Source: Seriola aureovittata (Eukaryota > Chordata > Actinopteri > Carangiformes > Carangidae). Taken from it: DNA of 64,000 nucleotides. Under the pieces are notes generated by a model. It was not told where the DNA came from, made no database searches, and saw only the letters and a list, made by a program, of their open reading frames with translations. Location of the stretch: assembly GCF_021018895.1 (NCBI RefSeq), contig NC_079366.1:26630770-26694769 (forward strand), given 5' to 3'. The first letter of the stretch is position 1; each line of letters opens with the position of its first letter. Both the position numbers and the translations under genes were made by a program. Shown here piece by piece: positions 37,901 through 50,239 of this stretch.

Positions 37901-40441
37901 CTTCGCACAACTCACCACTTCTAGTAAATTTGGTGGAAAGAATGCACTGCAGGCGGACCTGTGTTGTCTGGCTGATAGGCGATAGCCAGAGTCGAAGGCA
38001 TACTGTTTTCAGGTTCACCCTCCATCCATCCATCCATCCAAAACGTGAATGTTTAAATGTAAAGAAGGTTTTCTGCAATTCCATTTGCTACCATTTTCTC
38101 TTTTTTCTTTTTCTTTTTTTACAAAAAACAACAGCAGCAGATGCCTCTAACATGGGATGATTCCTTGAAAACACGACTCCTATCTTTTCCGTCCCAGTAT
38201 GTGTCCTCTTTACTGACCAGATCTGCAGGGAGTTATCGATTCTATAAAACTACAGTGATAAGAAAAGGGCATGCATTGCAACATGGACGGGAGTCTTGAA
38301 AGCTTATCTAGCTGATGATCAGTGTGTTTACACAGAGTTTGTGCAAATACATGATTCACTTGGGTGGATAACTTTGAAACACAGGAGCGAATTCTTTCAA
38401 AGTGCTCATGGCTTGTTTAACCACAGTTTTGGTTCTGATTCCTGTTGTCCCTGAATGTGCGCACAAGACACCATTATGTGTCACACAGACTCTGATAAAT
38501 GTCTTTTTCTTGTAAACGCGAAACCTTTCTTTTTTGTTATTGTTTGTGGTTCACCAGCCGCTCCCTCTCTCGGATAATCTCCTTTCAGTGCCTGTCAGGG
38601 CGAAGTGGAGGATTGTGCTAGTGGTAGGAAACTGCACAAAATTCAGTTTTCAAATCCTGTGATTTATTGTTCCGTTGGGGGTTTCCTTTCCTTTCCTTTC
38701 TTTTCTATTCTTTTCAAAACAATGTCACCTCATGGTCCATTTAGTTGCAGTCCTTGGGTTTTGGATCATTTCATGATATTCATCAGCAGGATGACTTTGT
38801 CCTGTTAAAGTTTGTCTCTCATGAATAGTGGCCCTGAGAACTCAGTGTCCTGCAACAAGAAAACACATGCAAGTGCACAAAACACGAACAAATTCAGAAA
38901 ACATCCGAAATACTCACAACAAAAGCAAATACAGAAACGCGCTGCAAGTAGCACAGATGACAACGGAAGTGTTTCCAGGGGACACGAAAAAGTGATGAAC
39001 CCAGCTGGGACGCGCTTGTTGTTCGGTGCTTTGAGACTTTTGAAGTTAAAAGCATTGAACAATAAGTGCGTCGCTGACGGGTTCATCACTTTTTTGTGTC
39101 CCCTGGAAACACCTCCGTTGTTTTGTGAGTATTTGCAGCACATGTGTTGTCAAACTGATGAAGATGTTTTCTGAATTTGTTTGTGTTTTGTGCACTTGCA
39201 TGTGTTTTCTCAAGTGTTGAGCTCTCAGGGCCACCGTACTCATGAGCACTTTGCTTGTACCACACCTGTGTAATGCGTCAGTCGTTTCATGGAGAGTCTC
39301 ATGAGGCTATAATGTTTTCTGCTGCACTGTTTTTGGCCGTTAAGAAAATCTTTTCTATCTTTTATTTTGCTCTTATTTCTTTTCCATCTTTATGGAAGTG
39401 TGATATCAAATAGCTTGAAGTACTTAATTAAAGTCCTTGTAAAGCAGCAACACAGGATAAATCTTAAGAAAGGTTTAACCTGAAAAATCAAATGGTACAA
39501 GTGAGCAAGATCCATTTGTCCTGATCAAAAAAAGCTGCACTGACAACTTCCAGCCGAAACAAGACAGACGTTCATAATTCTGCAGAATTTAAAAATGTTT
39601 TATGGCAACATATAAGTGACTGTTGCTTTTCTCACTGTGCCTCTTGTCACCTGCAGTGAAACCTATTCACACCATTGTTCTCTGTTTTTGTTTTTCATTT
39701 ATACTTTAATCAAGTCATGTATTCATTCTCCCTCCCTCTACTTCCTGTCTCTCCCATCTTCCTTCTGCAGGAGAAAAACCCTACATCTGCCCTTATGAAG
39801 GCTGCAGCAAACGTTACTCCAACTCCAGCGACCGCTTCAAACACACCCGCACCCACTACGTTGACAAGCCTTACTACTGCAAGATGGCAGGCTGTCTGAA
39901 GCGCTACACAGATCCCAGCTCGCTACGCAAGCACATCAAGGCCCACGGGCACTTTGTCGCCCAGGAGCAAGGTGCTCCGGGCAGGCTGGGGTCAGGGCTG
40001 GGCCTGCCCGGGCACCAGAGCGCTGCTGAGCTGCCCTCTGTAGGCGGAGCCCACATCATCATACCCGGGGCTGCCGCAGCTCTTCTTGGGGGTCTCGGGA
40101 CCTCTTTGCCTCTCTCTGCTTTCTGCCACGCCAGAGCGCTGGGCCACCATGGGGCACCACTCTTCTCTGTTGGAGGCGGTAGCATGGGGCCGCTCGGCCT
40201 CTCGGACTCCCCTCTGTTACACTTCGGACTCTCAGCTGCTTCGATGTTAGGGCTGGGAGCTCTGGGAGGTCTGGGGCGGATGGCGGGGAAGGAAATAGAA
40301 GGCGAAGAAGAAGAGGAGGAAGGAGAGGAGGGGGAGGTGCTGAACCTGTCTGCAGGGGTGGGGCCCAGGCGTAGTGACCCTTTGTCCTGGGTGGTTGTTC
40401 CCCCAAGGGCGCTCCTCCTCAAACCAGCTGTTGTCAGCTAG
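28754..40441 (+). CDS. glis2: GLI-similar zinc-finger transcription factor GLIS2
   Basis: Nuclear C2H2 transcription factor of the GLI/GLIS/ZIC group that binds GLI-like DNA sites; human GLIS2 loss causes nephronophthisis (family knowledge). Coding exons: 28754-28919, 29907-30100, 31965-32147, 32680-32813, 33986-34104, 39771-40441, all with GT-AG sites and matching phases; 1467 bases, 488 residues (human about 524). The N-terminus [12 protein letters not shown] and C-terminus [18 protein letters not shown] are GLIS2 hallmarks. A Ser/Pro-rich part spans about 70-115. Five fingers: C177-C182-H195-H200, C211-C216-H232-H236, C244-C247-H260-H264, C272-C277-H290-H294, C302-C307-H320-H324; all Cys and His are present. 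The linkers are TNEKP, TGEKP and YVDKP. A Glu-rich segment and VLNLSAG precede the C-terminus. The gene looks intact; which teleost paralogue (2a or 2b) it is cannot be told here. Confidence 0.95.
29907..30100 (+). CDS. glis2: glis2 coding exon 2 (Ser/Pro-rich)
   Basis: Acceptor AACCTCCAG, donor GCGG|GTGAGT; enters in phase 1 and leaves in phase 0. Codes MDLSLSPSS and a run of Ser-Pro repeats, matching the VDLSLSPPS region of mammalian GLIS2. Confidence 0.88.
31965..32147 (+). CDS. glis2: glis2 coding exon 3 (start of finger 1)
   Basis: Acceptor CTCTTTCAG, donor ATGAAG|GTAAAT; 61 whole codons. Ends with LACRWMK, which carries the first zinc ligand of finger 1 (compare LVCRWAKC in mammals). 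Confidence 0.92.
32680..32813 (+). CDS. glis2: glis2 coding exon 4 (fingers 1-2)
   Basis: Acceptor ATCCTGCAG, donor CCAG|GTGTGT. Codes [18 protein letters not shown] and [17 protein letters not shown], nearly identical to the family consensus. Confidence 0.95.
33625..33770 (+). repeat. Dispersed fish repeat (GTGTTAGGATTAGTGACATC type)
   Basis: Reads AGGGCCGCTGTGTTAGGATT then AGTGACATCTAGTGAGGCTG, a short interspersed element familiar from percomorph genomes. Lies in glis2 intron 4, about 220 bases before exon 5. Confidence 0.5.
33986..34104 (+). CDS. glis2: glis2 coding exon 5 (fingers 2-3)
   Basis: Acceptor TTTTTTCTAG, donor CACAG|GTGAGT. Codes [18 protein letters not shown] and [16 protein letters not shown]. 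The following 5.7 kb intron holds the retroviral insertion. Confidence 0.95.
34740..36080 (-). pseudogene. Broken retroviral gag
   Basis: Three open stretches on the minus strand. The first is 36078-35884 (MGQ at its start, charged). After a frame change near 35885 a second runs 35887-35591, ending in TAA. In the same frame a third runs from about 35566, with a basic patch (TRGRRRRAQ) followed by a capsid-like part ([24 protein letters not shown]) of the p30/Gag core kind, to about 34850, after which resemblance is lost. One stop and at least one frame change separate the parts, so no complete Gag can be made. No zinc knuckle is seen. The protein is inferred from composition and position after the primer-binding site; the exact retroviral genus is not determined. 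Confidence 0.65.
36976..36993 (-). other. Retroviral primer-binding site, tRNA-Trp type
   Basis: Minus strand TGGTGACCCCGACGTGAT is complementary to the 3' end of tRNA-Trp (…ATCACGTCGGGGTCA plus CCA). This is the primer type of avian alpharetroviruses; most gamma- and epsilon-like elements use other tRNAs (established knowledge). Confidence 0.85.
36997..37530 (-). repeat. LTR of the endogenous retrovirus (upper edge uncertain)
   Basis: The inner edge is set by the terminal CA (TG at 36997 on the plus strand) three bases before the primer-binding site. Minus-strand signals: TATAAAAC at 37514-37521 and AATAAA at 37067-37072, consistent with U3-R-U5 order. The outer edge is not visible because no second LTR copy is available for comparison. 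Confidence 0.55.
38828..39234. mobile_element. Hairpin MITE with long inverted repeats
   Basis: About 407 bases that form an almost complete palindrome: GTGGCCCTGAGA…ACACATGCAAGTGCACAAAA on the left, its complement (TTTTGTGCACTTGCATGTGT…CTCTCAGGGCCAC) on the right, and inner arms CCAGGGGACACGAAAAAGTG versus CACTTTTTTGTGTCCCCTGG. No coding capacity. Target-site duplication not clear. It sits in glis2 intron 5, about 540 bases before the last exon. Confidence 0.8.
39771..40441 (+). CDS. glis2: glis2 last coding exon (fingers 4-5, C-terminus)
   Basis: Acceptor CCTTCTGCAG; codes [20 protein letters not shown] onward, fingers 4 and 5, then a Gly/Ala/Leu-rich regulatory region, an acidic Glu run and stop TAG at 40439-40441. 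Confidence 0.95.
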
Positions 40442-42815
40442 GATGTGCACTCAGCAATTCAAAAAGAACCAGGGAGTGTGTGTTTGTGGTTTTCTGTGTC
40501 TGTGTTTGTGTGCATGTCATGACATACAGAACGTGACTGCAGAGAGTGCTTGTGTGCATGTGAGTGGTCAAAGGTCCCTGTCATCTGCAGAGCCATAAAA
40601 ACGCATTTCATTCATTCCAGCGCAGAAACAACTGAAGACAGAAAGAAAGACTGAAAAGAAGAGAAGTCTTTGAGTTGAGTGCGCAAAACCCCAGCAAGAG
40701 CCTGGAGTGTCACCATGCATGTTTCAGCTGTCTCGCAGTGTAAAGGGTAACTTCACCCAAACTACTAAATATGTGTAATATAGATGCATTTAGCCATGCA
40801 GAGATTTTGTCTGCTGAGATTTTGAAATATCCCTCTCAGGTGTCAGCCGAAAACTTAGTTGAAAATGGATGTATTGGATGTATCAATTACTTTCAGATGG
40901 ATTGCCATGAGATTTTGTACAGACACAGATGATCCCCAGAGAATGAATCCTACTGACTTTGGTGATCCGCTGACTTTTTATCCAGAGCCATCATCAGGTC
41001 AACATTTTCATTTCTCCTATTTAGTGATAATTACTAAGTGTTAGCATGCTAACATGCTAATCGAAGATAGTTAACAAGGTAAACATCACACCTGTAACCA
41101 TCACCATCTTGGCACGGTCGCAGTGAGCATGTAGAACACACTGATGTTAGCATTTAGCTCCAAGCGTCGTGTTGTGACCCTTTAAAATGACATTGCGTTC
41201 AACTCCAACAAATCAAGGTGGTGGCAGATGTTCTAGAGGCAGGTATCTCGAAAAACACAGGACAGAAAACAACATCCACCTGTATGGCTTGATACCACAC
41301 ACGTGAGAAAGTATGTGTTATTTGGGTGAACAGATCCTTTAATATTCCTTGATTCCCCCACACCCTCCTCCCGTTCATCTACACCCTGACCTCATGGTCA
41401 ATAAGCGTTTTCCTAAGCGTTTGTATAAGATGAACTAAACCAGGTCATAAAAAAAGAGCAGGTGCACTAATAATGTTGCAGTTGATATGTTTGACAACCC
41501 CCACTCACTGCTGCCACACACCCATGAACCCATGTGTTTACTCCTAGATAAACATAGAAAAGCAGGATTATGGGGCGCAATGGGAAACACAGTCCATACA
41601 CAATAATTGAATGTAAAATTAATGAGTGTGTTTTTTATTACTACATTAAATGAGTTAAATTTCAGAATAAGATAGCAATCATTAAAAAGTTTGACACAGA
41701 ATCCCATAAAATGACGACTGACATTAAAATAAAAACATTTGAGGATATTTTAATTCATCTTCATGTGTTTGAGAAGATCATTTTTAGTTTTTGCCGTAGT
41801 CATCTACTCACAGAATGGATTCAAACTCTTCACAGTCTGAGTGAACGCTGTATTGTTTTAAAATTTTCTGTGGAATAGATCTGGTGCAACAGGTGACATG
41901 TGCAATATGTAAACTTTGATGTCCCCTTACTTTATCGTCGCTCCCGAGCCCAGAGCAAACAAGATTATTGAACGCCTTTCAGGAAACCAAACCTTATGAC
42001 GTAGTTATCTCCCATTTATTAGTCATAAAACGATCTCAGTGTGCGTTTTTCTTATCTCAGAGACACTTTGATGCATAATTTGTTTTGGGACAATCACGGC
42101 ACTACGATGTGTGAAGAAAGATTACAATCCACACAGAGCTACCTGTTTGACCATGTGATTTTCAAGTCGCAAGAAGATAGAAGAAAAAAAAACAAAAAAA
42201 AACGTGTTGACGTAACTGAATGTAGGTTTGAGGTTAACTCTGTACGCTTGCAGTTTATCTTAGCTAATTGTCTGCTCTACTTATCACTCCAAGACAATGA
42301 TCTCAACAGGATCAGCCCTGCCTTTTAAACAAGACCAGCTGAGGAACACATTCAACCAGGAACAAAGTAGACAAGGGTGTGTATTAGGCAGTAATGGGTA
42401 CACATTTGCTTTACATGAATGTTAAAACACGAAAAGGTACATAAGAAGAAGCCAAACAGCGGCTTCAGAACAGTCTCTCAAGTACTTTCAAAGGGGAAAT
42501 GTTTGACAATGGCCACATGTGGCCTGTATCTTTGTTTGTTGTATCTTGTACTCTTGTTTGCACATTGATTTTATCCTAATCAGTATTTCAAAGGTGTCCA
42601 AGTGCCTTGTGTTTCAACTGAAATATATCACACAGTATATTAAAAATATTTACGCAAATGTAAAGTGTATAAATGTTTTTTTTTTCATTACATTTTAGAA
42701 AACTGAATTTTAATAACTTGACAACAGATGTGATTTGTACATCAGGGCCACTGCAACACTTTCTAAGAATGTCGCCAGTGTTAATGACTATGACAATGAC
42801 TAGTATGTCAATAAA
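40442..42815 (+). other. glis2: Likely glis2 3' UTR
   Basis: No coding frame follows the stop. A polyadenylation signal AATAAA occurs at 42810-42815 (ATGTCAATAAACACG), with another at about 42934. The length of about 2.4 kb is an upper estimate; it includes an interspersed repeat at 40865-41175. Confidence 0.45.
40865..41175 (+). repeat. Percomorph interspersed repeat in 3' UTR of glis2
   Basis: ATTGCCATGAGATTTTGTAC, GATCCCCAGAGAATGAATCC, TACTGACTTTGGTGATCC and TTAGCATGCTAACATGCTAA in this order match a very abundant fish repeat. An inverted related piece lies at 45690-45870. Confidence 0.65.
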
Positions 42816-45689
42816 CACGAACGGATGAAAGAAAATCTACCTTCAATATCTCCTGTTGTCTTCGTGTGTCTTTGTGTCAATGTGTGGATAAAGTTTCATC
42901 CCTTTTGACTTATTTTCTAAACAAACAAAACAAAAATAAAGCAAAAAATAAAACTGAGAAAAAGTAATAAATCATGAAAGAGGTGGAAAAATAATGTTGA
43001 ATCTCACCCATCATGTTGTCAGGTTTATCAAGTTCAATGAAAAGATCTGAGACATGTTGCATAATATTCGCAAAGTGAAATCTCCACTGAAATGTTGGGT
43101 TTTACAGTTGAGGCCGGGGGGAAAGAGTGGTGGAGGACAAATACTATCTCTTTATGCAGCATAATAATATAAAACCAATTACAATTATTAATTCATATGT
43201 CATCAGAATTTCATGGAAATGGAAACCACACACACACACACGCACAGGGACGCACACAGCTGTCAGAGCTGTTAATCACGTAACCTCAAACTAAACCAAT
43301 AGCCTCAAACTATTTGGCTGCCTGCTTGCTTCAACAGTTTGTTAAACCCGGCCATTTGTCACCCATGTCTGTTTGTTGATTTATTTGTTTGTTTGTCAGC
43401 AGGATTACACGAAAACTACTTAACCGCAAAAAGTACCACTCCTTCATTAAGGGACATGGGCCAGGGCACAGCCCCTTAAGTCTTGGCGTGGATCCATTTA
43501 AACTGGCAGATCTAAGAATCTTTTCTTTGGGCTATCATCATTTTTTTTTTAAATATTTTCTTAATATTTTGTCACTTTCTCAGGATAAAGTGTAGTAGTG
43601 GATCTTGATGGATAAAATTAGACATAGTTAGTGTTGAGATCTATGAGTTTGTACAATTTGATGGAACTGTTTTTGCCTCTACACAGTGCTGTTCTGCACT
43701 GCATCTAAACACACACACACACACACACCATTTTTTACTTCTTATGTTCCAATATGTTAATGTTTAACTGCAGTAAACACTTGGTAAAAAGCTATTAAAC
43801 TTGATGACTTTTTGGACTGCGGTGGACAGCATGTTATCAGTCATGCCGGCTCTCACTGTTCATGCAAAGGACGCTGTTAATACAGCAGGGACACAGAGCC
43901 TCCTCTGAAAGTAATTTGTATGTAGCTGTATAGACTCTGACTAAACCAATATAAAACTCAATAACTTCCTCTTTTGTTAGTTCACTGGTAATAATAGCTG
44001 GCAGACAACAAAATAGTGTTAATACATGAGTGATGATTAATCATACTTCCTGGCTGTTGCGGCTTCTCTGTGCTTTCTGCTTCAACTGCAGGAAACCACT
44101 GTCTTGTGGTTGGTTCAGTGTAGTCTAGCTACTTTACCAAATGTGCTATTCGTCACACAGATGTTGTAGACTGGTTCCACATACTACACAATAGGTGATC
44201 GCAGACACGATGATCACTTTCAGATTAAAGGTTACATCTTTCTTCTAAAAAGCTATTTCATCGTCCATATAACAAGATGCTGATGCTCACACATGATCTT
44301 TTAGATCCTTCAGAGCTCAGAGCAGCTTCACAGAACTATTCACCACTTCACTGTCATTAGTTCATTATAATAATATGTAATGATAAGAGGATTTTTTTCC
44401 CCCATTTGTCATTTAAAGCTTCAGTGACTCCAGTGACTCCCTGGCTTACACAAGCTCAAACAGACAATTAACTCCCCAGTCTGCAGCTGAGACACCTGTA
44501 GGCTACAATTACTATTGTCAGACTGAATACTACTAAATAAGTAAACAGATGGTAAAGACTGCACACAGCTTTATGACAGGATTTACAGACTCCAACAAGG
44601 TGTTCGCTGTATCATCTGACGCAAGACAAACTCATATCTAGCTATTTCAATTCAAGCACAAACTCAGGAAGGATCATTTCGAAGGAATACATGTTATATT
44701 TATGTGATGAAGTATGTTCAAGATGTCGAATTGTGATTCATCATTTGTGATCTGCTGGTTAAACATAATGACCGAGAGCAGTTAAAACTTTCGACTTTGT
44801 CTTCTGCGTGTATTGATGAATGTTTCTGTGTTTACAAGGGAACTTCCCCTTGTTCTGCAGTAATAAAGCCCAGTATACATGACTGCGTCCTAGACTATCT
44901 GCATTCTGCTTAGTGTCAGACCTTTATGTGTTTGCCTCTCTCCTACTCTCTGTGCTCACACATGCAATATTTTAGTGCAGCTGAATTTCCTTCTGGCCAA
45001 ACATGTGCCTTGGTCCTAGGCCCAAGTCTGACCCGTACACTTTCACATCTGGGCATGGGTCTGGCTTCTATCCTCTGGTATTGACTGACAGCTGAAAGAT
45101 TTTTCTGTGTAGCATCTGACAATTACGCTGTATATGGGCCGGATTCGGGCCGTGAAACTGGGTGTACACTGGACCAGAAGAAAACAAGCATGTGGAACCA
45201 AGTACAATCTGGATTAATTTTGCTGTCTGGGCTCATTTACCTGTTTTTCTGTTTCTGTTGTTAGACAATGGAACTGAGGCCTGGCCCATTAAATAGCACG
45301 TTAACCAGCAGTCACTTCCAAGGCATTTCTCTCTTCTACGGAAAGTAACGAGCAAAGTTTATTTATACAGCACTTTTCACAAACAATAGTCACAAAGTGC
45401 TTCACAAATCAAATGAATAAAATCAAATGAAAGAATTCAAATCAAAATACAACCAAATCAATAGTAAAAACACCTGATTTATTTCATTTTGAGAGGGCAA
45501 CGACCAATGGGGAAGCTCCAGCACTCGGCTAATGTAGTGTAATCTAGCGTAACTTATTTATAGGGCCCTGCTGTTGAGGTGCAACCAAAAATAACATCAA
45601 GGTTTTACCTATATCTGTGACAATGTCTAAGTACTATAAAAGACTAACAGGTTTTTCCCTAGACTCATTCATATTGCAGATATTTAGTA

Positions 45690-45870
45690 AACAGAAGTGT
45701 GTATGTGTATATCAAATTTCATGTGAGTCCGTCCAATCATTGTTGGGACATTTCACTCCAAACCACAAATTTGAAGCTGCTTGGTGGCGCTAGGGGCCGG
45801 AACCATGAATGAAAAAGAAATCATAGTAATCCAATAGTTGTTGAGATATTTTAGTCTTTTAAGTCATTCC
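45690..45870 (-). repeat. Inverted copy of the percomorph repeat found at 40865
   Basis: ATATCAAATTTCATGTGAGT, ACATTTCACTCCAAACCACA, CTTGGTGGCGCTAGGGGCC and AATAGTTGTTGAGATATTTT are the usual reverse-strand form of this family. Confidence 0.6.
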
Positions 45871-47177
45871 ATGACATACCTGTCGATGTAAACATAGGTG
45901 ATCCTATACTTGTGAGACTCCACATTGTCATTGCAGCCCTGAGCATTATATTGTGACTGTTGAAGGAACAATTCAACATTTTGGAAAAACACATCCACTT
46001 CCTTTCTTGTCAAGAGGGAACAGTAACTTCCTGGATTCCTTAATGACTATGTGACAGCTGGTCACTGTTGTTTCCCTGGAATCATTTGTGGCCTGCATGA
46101 GCAAAAAGTATTATGAGGACAAAATACCTGTTAAACAACATTATTAATCTGATAGTGACAGCGCAGTGTGCAACTAGACAAAAGTGCAACAGATAATGAA
46201 TGTGACACGAATCTGATTCCACTCAGCCCAGCTCCCCATTACTGTCTTAACAAAATGCACACAGCTTTGCTAAATGGTCAAAGTCCCCTCTGCAAGAAAT
46301 AAGTAAAAGGCCTGAGGGGAGGTTTTTGCAACAACGCAGTCTGTGACGGTCTAAATCAGCGGTTCCCAACCTTTTATATCTGACCAAGGCACACAACTCC
46401 TTTGGGATTTACACTGTCCTCTTAGACAACGACAAGCAGCGTATTAAACCCATGGTTGCATTCTGTTGTAAGGCGAAGTCAAGTTGACCCACGTGTTTAT
46501 CACCGTAACCATGACGACGCTCCTCTAACCATAACGAAGTACGTTCACCACGATCTTTTTCCAAACTTAGCCAAGCAGTTTTTTTTTTTTTTTTTTGCGC
46601 CTAAACCTACGCAAACTGCGCCCGCACCAAAACCTTAACCGCGTGTTCATTGCTGTTACCATGACAACGAAGGTCTGGCACGCCTGCTGTTGTTAGGCCT
46701 CGACGGGGTCGCGCATCCCAAGGGAAGCGACAGAGGACTCCCTTTAAAACTCTGCTCACTAGTTTTCACACACTCACTGTGCTGATCTGTTAAATCACTT
46801 TGTACTTTCTGTTCTGTCGGGTTAATGGAGCAACAGTGTTTCTTGCGTTACCGCCCAACCTCCGCTGCAGAGCCACCCCGGTGTGTGAACCCACTGTCCT
46901 CCCGTGGTCCAAGTGGAAGACAGCAGGGACGTCGCCTTCTTTTGTTTTTTTTTTTTACCAAACATCAAATGCTTCTGATGAAAGATGTATTGCTCTGAGC
47001 TCGGAGGCAGACATGCACGGTGTGTTGCTACGGGTTGTGCGACTTGGGTGTGTAGCAGTAATTTTTCCCTAAGCCCAACATCATCTTCCTGTGTTATAGT
47101 TTGGTATTTCCAGCAACATCAACAGGAATGCCTCCCTCCTCTTTTGCTTAATTACTGTGGTAAAGTCCCTTCCTCTC

Positions 47178-47204
47178 TCACCCCCCCCCCCCCCCCCCCC
47201 CCCG
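47178..47204. repeat. Poly-C run
   Basis: About 26 uninterrupted C. A likely sequencing and assembly weak point. Confidence 0.9.
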
Positions 47205-47351
47205 AGAAAAAAATCTCTCATGACCCCATGCAATAAATTTTAAGATTCCAGTTTAGTTTGGTGATGGGAAAATGAGCTGCTTTTAATTAAGAGACATTTC
47301 CAAACCACGCTTTTCTTCTTTTTTTTCTGAGCTTTTGTCACTGTCACAGAG

Positions 47352-47354
<3 letters not shown>

Positions 47355-47415
<61 letters not shown>

Positions 47416-47418
47416 TGT
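47355..47418. repeat. (GT)n microsatellite
   Basis: About 29 GT units, followed within 120 bases by a (CCCTT)n and (CT)n array (47536-47613). Confidence 0.95.
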
Positions 47419-47535
47419 GGTGTTAGGGAGGGGGGCGCAGGCAGGTAGACACTTGGAAAAGATATTTGAAAAACCTTGCCCCACAAGTATTGTGAAGTCT
47501 ACAAAGGTTGCAAAACTTCAAATGTCACAGTCTCC

Positions 47536-47565
47536 CTCCCCCTTCCCTTCCCTTCCCTTCCCTTC

Positions 47566-47613
<48 letters not shown>
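47536..47613. repeat. (CCCTT)n then (CT)n array
   Basis: Six or so CCCTT units pass into more than 20 CT units, directly visible. Confidence 0.95.
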
Positions 47614-47616
<3 letters not shown>

Positions 47617-49944
47617 CCACCTCCCTCGCGATTCTAGCCACTAATTTAGCGTCAAAGGATAGTCTCGTTGTCGTGGACAGGGCATGCGTGAGAGTTACTG
47701 TCAGTTTGTAATAAGTTCTTCCTAATTGAGTAATCTGGATTTTCATGGTTGGAGAAAAGTCTAACCTTTAAAATAAGGAAGAGTTAAGGAAATAAGGGAA
47801 TAAGGAAATAAGGAAGGGTCGCGGCAGTCATGGGGGATCTCAGTGGCTCAGGTTTTAATGGGCTGAAAAGGTAAGGGCTTCAAATCATTTTACTTCCTTC
47901 ACACTAAAACAGAAGTTTATTCTAGAGTGCATGAAGTTCATGTTTTTTGTTGTTTTGTTTTGTTTTTTTATTTTATTTTGTTATTTCTATAACGAACTTA
48001 GCGCACACATTATTGACAGAAACTTAAGAGAAAAAGTCAAACTGCAGCTTCTACTTGGAATAAGACTAATTAAATACAAGTCTTACCAAAGGTAACGGGT
48101 AGGGCTTTTTTTTTTTTTTTCCGCGTGAGGATTTAGGTGACAATTAAAAGGAAACACCGGCTATTGTTCAGCACCAACAATGAAAACTAGGTTACTAGCC
48201 ACGACAACCGGGGGGATTCGTTTACAAAGCGATTCATGAGGTGCGTATTTTACGCACAGAGTCACATGGTGACGATTTAAAGGCTGTTTAGAGAAACGCT
48301 GAAAAGCTGCGTCTGTGTTTTCAGATTCACTTCTACATCCAACCAGTGACACAGTCAACGGATCATCAGGCCTCATGTTCAGTTATGTATCTGGGGATAC
48401 GAGGATAAGTAAATTATGTCATTTAAAAATGTCTAGTAGCCCAAATAATGTCCGTACCATCATTCTTCTGTAGCCACAAACATCAGTATTTCTCCTTGAC
48501 TCTGTCTGTGCTGAGGGTTTCTACAGTAAATTCCTGCTTCAGGGCCACAGTGAAAACAGCAACAATAACACTCATTTATCTGCTGTCGGTTAATAATAAT
48601 AATAATAAGTGTGACCACATTTATTTCAACATTTCTTTCTGCTTTACACTGAGCTGCAGTGGGCGAAGATGCCAGAGGGGAAAGAGATAACCTCCTAATT
48701 TGTTGTAATGATAGTGTTGCAAAACCGGCTGACCAGGATGGTCAGACTAGTGGTTTGATGGCAGGAGTGGCAGGTCTGAGACACAGGAGAACGGATTACT
48801 ACAGTCAAGTACAGGGACACCCTCAGTGACATACTAATCCAGCCACGATGCACAAGAAGTCCTTCCTGCTTGTGGCCACTAAAGTGTCCAACTCGTCCCC
48901 CAGAGGCTCAGAACCAATAGACTTATTCTCACACGGTCTGCAGACGTCGTCTTATAATGTATTTATTCATACATACAAGTGACAAGTGCAATTTTAAAAC
49001 TCATACCCTTACATATTTCTATTTCTATTTGTCTCTATTATAGTATTAATATAGTATTCATCTTTATTTTTACTTCATATTCTCTATTCTTTGCTGAGGG
49101 AGCAACTCAGCCTATTTTTCCTCCTGAGTCTGATTCTGATTGAGAGAAACTGGGTAGTTAGCCGTGGCATTTTCCCGCAGTGAAAGACAGAACGGTGTGA
49201 TGAAGACCGGAGGGATGAGCTGGGAGTTTATTTACTGGCGTGGGAGGGAAGAGTTGATGAGATGATGAGACTCAGATGTGCACATGGGTTGGTGGGAGAT
49301 GAACCAGATAACTTACCCCTGGGGACCATCAACCCGCAGAGGGACTGGGGCGAAAACAGAGGGAAGTCTGACAGATTCTTGCTTTGCACTTTGATGGTGA
49401 TTTTGTGTTTGTTGAGTGGTTGATAGACTTTGTGTCCTGTACATGAGCTGTTAGCTCCATGCCGCCTCCAGTCCCCCTTGACTGGCGGGACTCTGAGCCC
49501 AGCAGAACTTAGTGTGTCAGTGTGTTGAAACTGTGGTTGGTTCATGCAGGCAAAAGACTCCATTGTCCAAACACAGCCATCGCATTTCTCTTTTGCCCCA
49601 GGAGAGGCAAAAGGTCTCCTGCTGCCTGCTCTGAGGAAAAAAAAAAAAAAAAAAATTCATAGGCCCACCCAGGTGCATGCTGGTCCTAAACCTGTCTACC
49701 TACTCTACCTGAATAACCTCAAGTAGCCTACCCATAGTGTTAGCCAAATAAACAGCACACTAATTAACCAAAACTAACTATGCTAAACAAGCAAATGATA
49801 TAATTAAACTAACGACTAACAAAAGAGAATATTATCAAAAAATAAAAACGAATGAATTATAGTATTTCAAACTCAGAACAAATAAATAAATATGAGAACA
49901 AATAGCTCCTACAATGTAGTTTAGGCCACTGGATCCCTAACAAC

Positions 49945-49947
49945 AAC

Positions 49948-49984
<37 letters not shown>
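49945..49984. repeat. (AAT)n microsatellite
   Basis: Twelve or more AAT units just upstream of the first galactosyltransferase gene. Confidence 0.95.
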
Positions 49985-49985
<1 letters not shown>

Positions 49986-50239
49986 AACATTGAATTTTGA
50001 AAACTAAAGATTTGTTTCAGTTTAATGAAATGGTCCTTTAATGCCGCCCTCCGCCGCACGTTGTTCTCCACTCGCTGTAACTCTTATCCAACGCACCCTT
50101 CCTCGCGCGGCGGTCTGTTTGAACTAACACGCACCGTTTGCGTTTCCACTTACAACGCTGCCGCAGAATCACCTCTAACGATACAGCGAAAACTTCTGTC
50201 AACACTTTCAATTTAACAAACCGGTCAAAAACTCCACTC

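Larger units (their letters stand above)
42816..50000. other. Intergenic region between glis2 and the galactosyltransferase pair
   Basis: About 7 kb with no gene supported on either strand. Holds the repeats listed separately, a poly-T run near 46580, a (CAAA)-rich stretch at 42920 and a fish repeat starting GCGGTTCCCAACCTTTTATA at 46360-46680 with several ACCATGACAACG/ACCATAACGA motifs. Confidence 0.6.

Noticed and set aside
39046..39249. Similar short frames at 39046-39249 and 55939-56274 as a conserved small protein
   Set aside because: Their similarity is due to both lying in copies of the same hairpin MITE.
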